NCBI GenBank assembly: GCA_945483375.1
Contig: CALYRQ010000043.1
Span: 1-7,187 of the forward strand
DNA: 7,187 bases
Origin: an uncultured Elusimicrobia bacterium
GTDB lineage: Bacteria > Elusimicrobiota > Elusimicrobia > Elusimicrobiales > Elusimicrobiaceae
Direction: 5' to 3'
Each line of letters begins with the position of its first letter. Position 1 is the first letter of the stretch. This document shows positions 5,443-7,187 of the stretch, in pieces. Made by a program: the position numbers and the translations under genes. The notes below the pieces were generated by a model. That model was not told the origin of the DNA. It saw nothing but the letters and a program-made list of their open reading frames with translations, and made no database searches.

Positions 5443-7187
5443 TTATGCTTTTATAATCGCGATTCCCAATTCTTTCAGCTGAATTTCATCCACCGTGTTC
5501 GGGGAGTCGGTCAGCGGACAGGCGGCCTGCGCCGTTTTGGGGAAAGCAATTACCTCGCGGATGGACTCTTCGCCGCATAAAAGCGCGGTAATGCGGTCCA
5601 GCCCCAGGCCGATACCTCCGTGGGGAGGCGCGCCCGCTTCCAGCGCGTTTAACAGCATGCCGAAGCGGATAGCGGCGTCTTCCTTGGAATGTTTCATCAA
5701 AGCCAAAATGCGTTCCTGCACGTCGCGGCGGCAGTTGCGCACGGAACCGGAAGCCAGTTCGTTGCCGTTAAGCACCAGGTCAAACTGGTGGGAGCGGACG
5801 GAGCCCGGGTCAGATTCAAGGTGTTCCAGGTCTTCTTCCACAGCGGCGGTAAACGGGTTGTGGGCGGCGTCCCAACGGTCTTCTTCCGGGATGTATTCCA
5901 GGAGCGGGAAGTTGGTAATCCACGCAAAAGCCCAGTCCGCCAGCGGCGGCTGGCCTTTGACGAGTTCTTTGCGGATTGCGCCCATAAAGTTTTGGCAGGT
6001 ACGCAATTTAACGTCGCTGCCCACAAAAACAGCGTCCCCGTCCTGCGCGCCGACGGCGGCTTTTAACGCGTTCATTTCTTCGGCCGTAAAGAACTTGGCA
6101 GACGGACCTTCAAACGCGTCCCCTTTCACTTTCAGCCACACGAGGCCTTTGGCGCCGTTTTTCTTGGCGAGCTCGGTCAGTTTGTCAAAATAACTGCGGG
6201 AATTTTCAGCCCCCTTTTCGCCGCGCACGGCGTAAATCGCGCCGCCGGCGGACAAGACTTCTTTAAAGACTTTAAAGCCCGTGTTGGCAAAGATATTGCC
6301 TACGTTTTTAATTTCCAAAGTGTAGCGCAAGTCCGGCTTGTCAGAACCGAAGCGGTCCATAGCCTCGGCAAACGGCAATTTGATAAACGGCGTTTTTAAT
6401 TCTTTGCCCGCGGTTTTGAAAATTTCTTTCATCAACCCTTCCACAATTTCGTGGATATCGTCAATCGTTACGAAAGACATTTCCATATCGATTTGCGTAT
6501 GTTCGGGCTGACGGTCGGCGCGGAGGTCTTCGTCGCGGAAGCAACGCGCGAGCTGGAAATAGCGGTCAATGCCGCTGGCCATTAACGTCTGTTTAAACAT
6601 TTGGGGACTTTGCGGAAGCGCGTAAAATTCCCCGTGGTGCACGCGGGACGGCACCAGGTAGTCGCGTGCGCCTTCGGGCGTGGAACGCGTTAAGACAGGC
6701 GTTTCCACTTCAATAAAACCGTTTGAATCCAAATAGCGGCGTGCGGCCTGCATAATGCGGTGGCGCAAATAGAGATTGGCAAACATTTTGGGGTTGCGCA
6801 AATCCAAATAGCGGTATTTCAAGCGGATTTCTTCCGCCACGGAGCGGGATTTTTCCACGTCAAACGGCAAAGGAATAGACGTATTGAGCAGTTTTAAATC
6901 TTCCGCCAACACTTCAATTTCGCCCGTTTTCATGTTCGGGTTGACCGCGCCTTCGATGCGGCGTTTGACGGTACCCGTCACTTCCACCACGTATTCGTTA
7001 CGAAGCGTATAAGCCAGTTCAAAAAACGGGCTCGTCGGCTCCACTACCACTTGGCAGACGCCGCTGCGGTCACGCAAGTCGATAAACAACACGCCGCCGT
7101 GATTGCGGTAGCTGTTTACCCAGCCGCATAAAGTTTGTTTGGTGCCCAACAGGGCCGCGGTTACGTCGCCACAGTAATTGGTTCTCT
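5443..7187 (-). CDS. aspS: Aspartyl-tRNA synthetase (5' end cut by window edge)
   Basis: This class II synthetase attaches aspartate to tRNA-Asp in the cytoplasm. Residue numbers here count from the in-frame TTG at 7149. The reading frame stays open from there to the window edge, adding LLG-preceding residues RTNYCGDVTAAL that match the usual AspRS N-terminus, so the true start lies just outside; about 580 residues are visible, near the family's usual 590. In order: an OB-fold anticodon-binding domain (about 1-90, with LCGWV and FIDLRDRSG), the catalytic domain with motif 2 (CFRDEDLRADRQPEHTQID, 203-221, with His where E. coli has Phe), the bacterial GAD insertion (about 268-395), and motif 3 (GIGLGLDR, 512-519), ending VIAFPKT and KELGIAIIKA. 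His17 and Gly67 align with the residues that make Pseudomonas AspRS non-discriminating (H31, G82), so it may also charge tRNA-Asn. The gene is followed by its own terminator. Confidence 0.97.
   Translation of the reverse strand, partial: RTNYCGDVTAALLGTKQTLCGWVNSYRNHGGVLFIDLRDRSGVCQVVVEPTSPFFELAYTLRNEYVVEVTGTVKRRIEGAVNPNMKTGEIEVLAEDLKLLNTSIPLPFDVEKSRSVAEEIRLKYRYLDLRNPKMFANLYLRHRIMQAARRYLDSNGFIEVETPVLTRSTPEGARDYLVPSRVHHGEFYALPQSPQMFKQTLMASGIDRYFQLARCFRDEDLRADRQPEHTQIDMEMSFVTIDDIHEIVEGLMKEIFKTAGKELKTPFIKLPFAEAMDRFGSDKPDLRYTLEIKNVGNIFANTGFKVFKEVLSAGGAIYAVRGEKGAENSRSYFDKLTELAKKNGAKGLVWLKVKGDAFEGPSAKFFTAEEMNALKAAVGAQDGDAVFVGSDVKLRTCQNFMGAIRKELVKGQPPLADWAFAWITNFPLLEYIPEEDRWDAAHNPFTAAVEEDLEHLESDPGSVRSHQFDLVLNGNELASGSVRNCRRDVQERILALMKHSKEDAAIRFGMLLNALEAGAPPHGGIGLGLDRITALLCGEESIREVIAFPKTAQAACPLTDSPNTVDEIQLKELGIAIIKA

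Noticed and set aside
5495..6193. 232-codon plus-strand frame inside aspS
   Set aside because: It is fully antisense to a strongly conserved synthetase, has a Ser-rich low-complexity translation, and no recognisable domain; it is a shadow of the GC-rich codon pattern.
1..7187. tRNA, rRNA, CRISPR array or insertion sequence
   Set aside because: I looked for cloverleaf arms, evenly spaced repeats, transposase motifs and terminal repeats with target duplications and found none.

Overview
The window is a short stretch of a bacterial chromosome. It carries four protein-coding genes, one of them cut by the right edge, and no RNA gene, insertion sequence or CRISPR array that I could find. The bacterium is most likely a non-sporulating diderm. 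It has a TATAAT-type -10 box (unlike the Bacteroidota promoter), a lipoprotein with a probable outer-membrane sorting signal, a bacterial-type aspartyl-tRNA synthetase and a TPR-SpoIID exported protein. Gut Elusimicrobiota would fit by gene style and composition, but that is a guess from memory and not something the sequence proves.

Layout. Positions 6-2093 (+) encode an exported protein with about six TPR repeats followed by a SpoIID/LytB-type glycan-cleaving domain. Positions 2094-2447 are a convergent intergenic region with no convincing gene but much inverted-repeat structure: a direct repeat of a GC-rich 13-mer, a GTCATTC-type palindrome, a long imperfect inverted repeat and a perfect 14-bp hairpin. 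Positions 2448-4274 and 4282-5337 (both -) form a two-gene operon of unknown function. The first gene transcribed encodes a putative lipoprotein. The second encodes a membrane-anchored protein with a Ser/Gly/Ala/Arg-rich linker. A leaderless-type promoter sits directly in front of the lipoprotein gene. Positions 5443 to beyond 7187 (-) are aspS, closed by a clear Rho-independent terminator at 5401-5427.

How the genes fit together. aspS is a housekeeping gene insulated by its terminator. The TPR-SpoIID protein and the lipoprotein/membrane-protein pair all look like envelope proteins, but they lie on opposite strands and need not act together. The most interesting result is that the two operon proteins appear to be divergent paralogs: both carry an FLPKS motif about 45 residues before the first of several helical repeats with a conserved [FY]G turn. 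A second point is that AspRS carries the His and Gly residues associated with non-discriminating enzymes, which suggests indirect Asn-tRNA synthesis in this organism.
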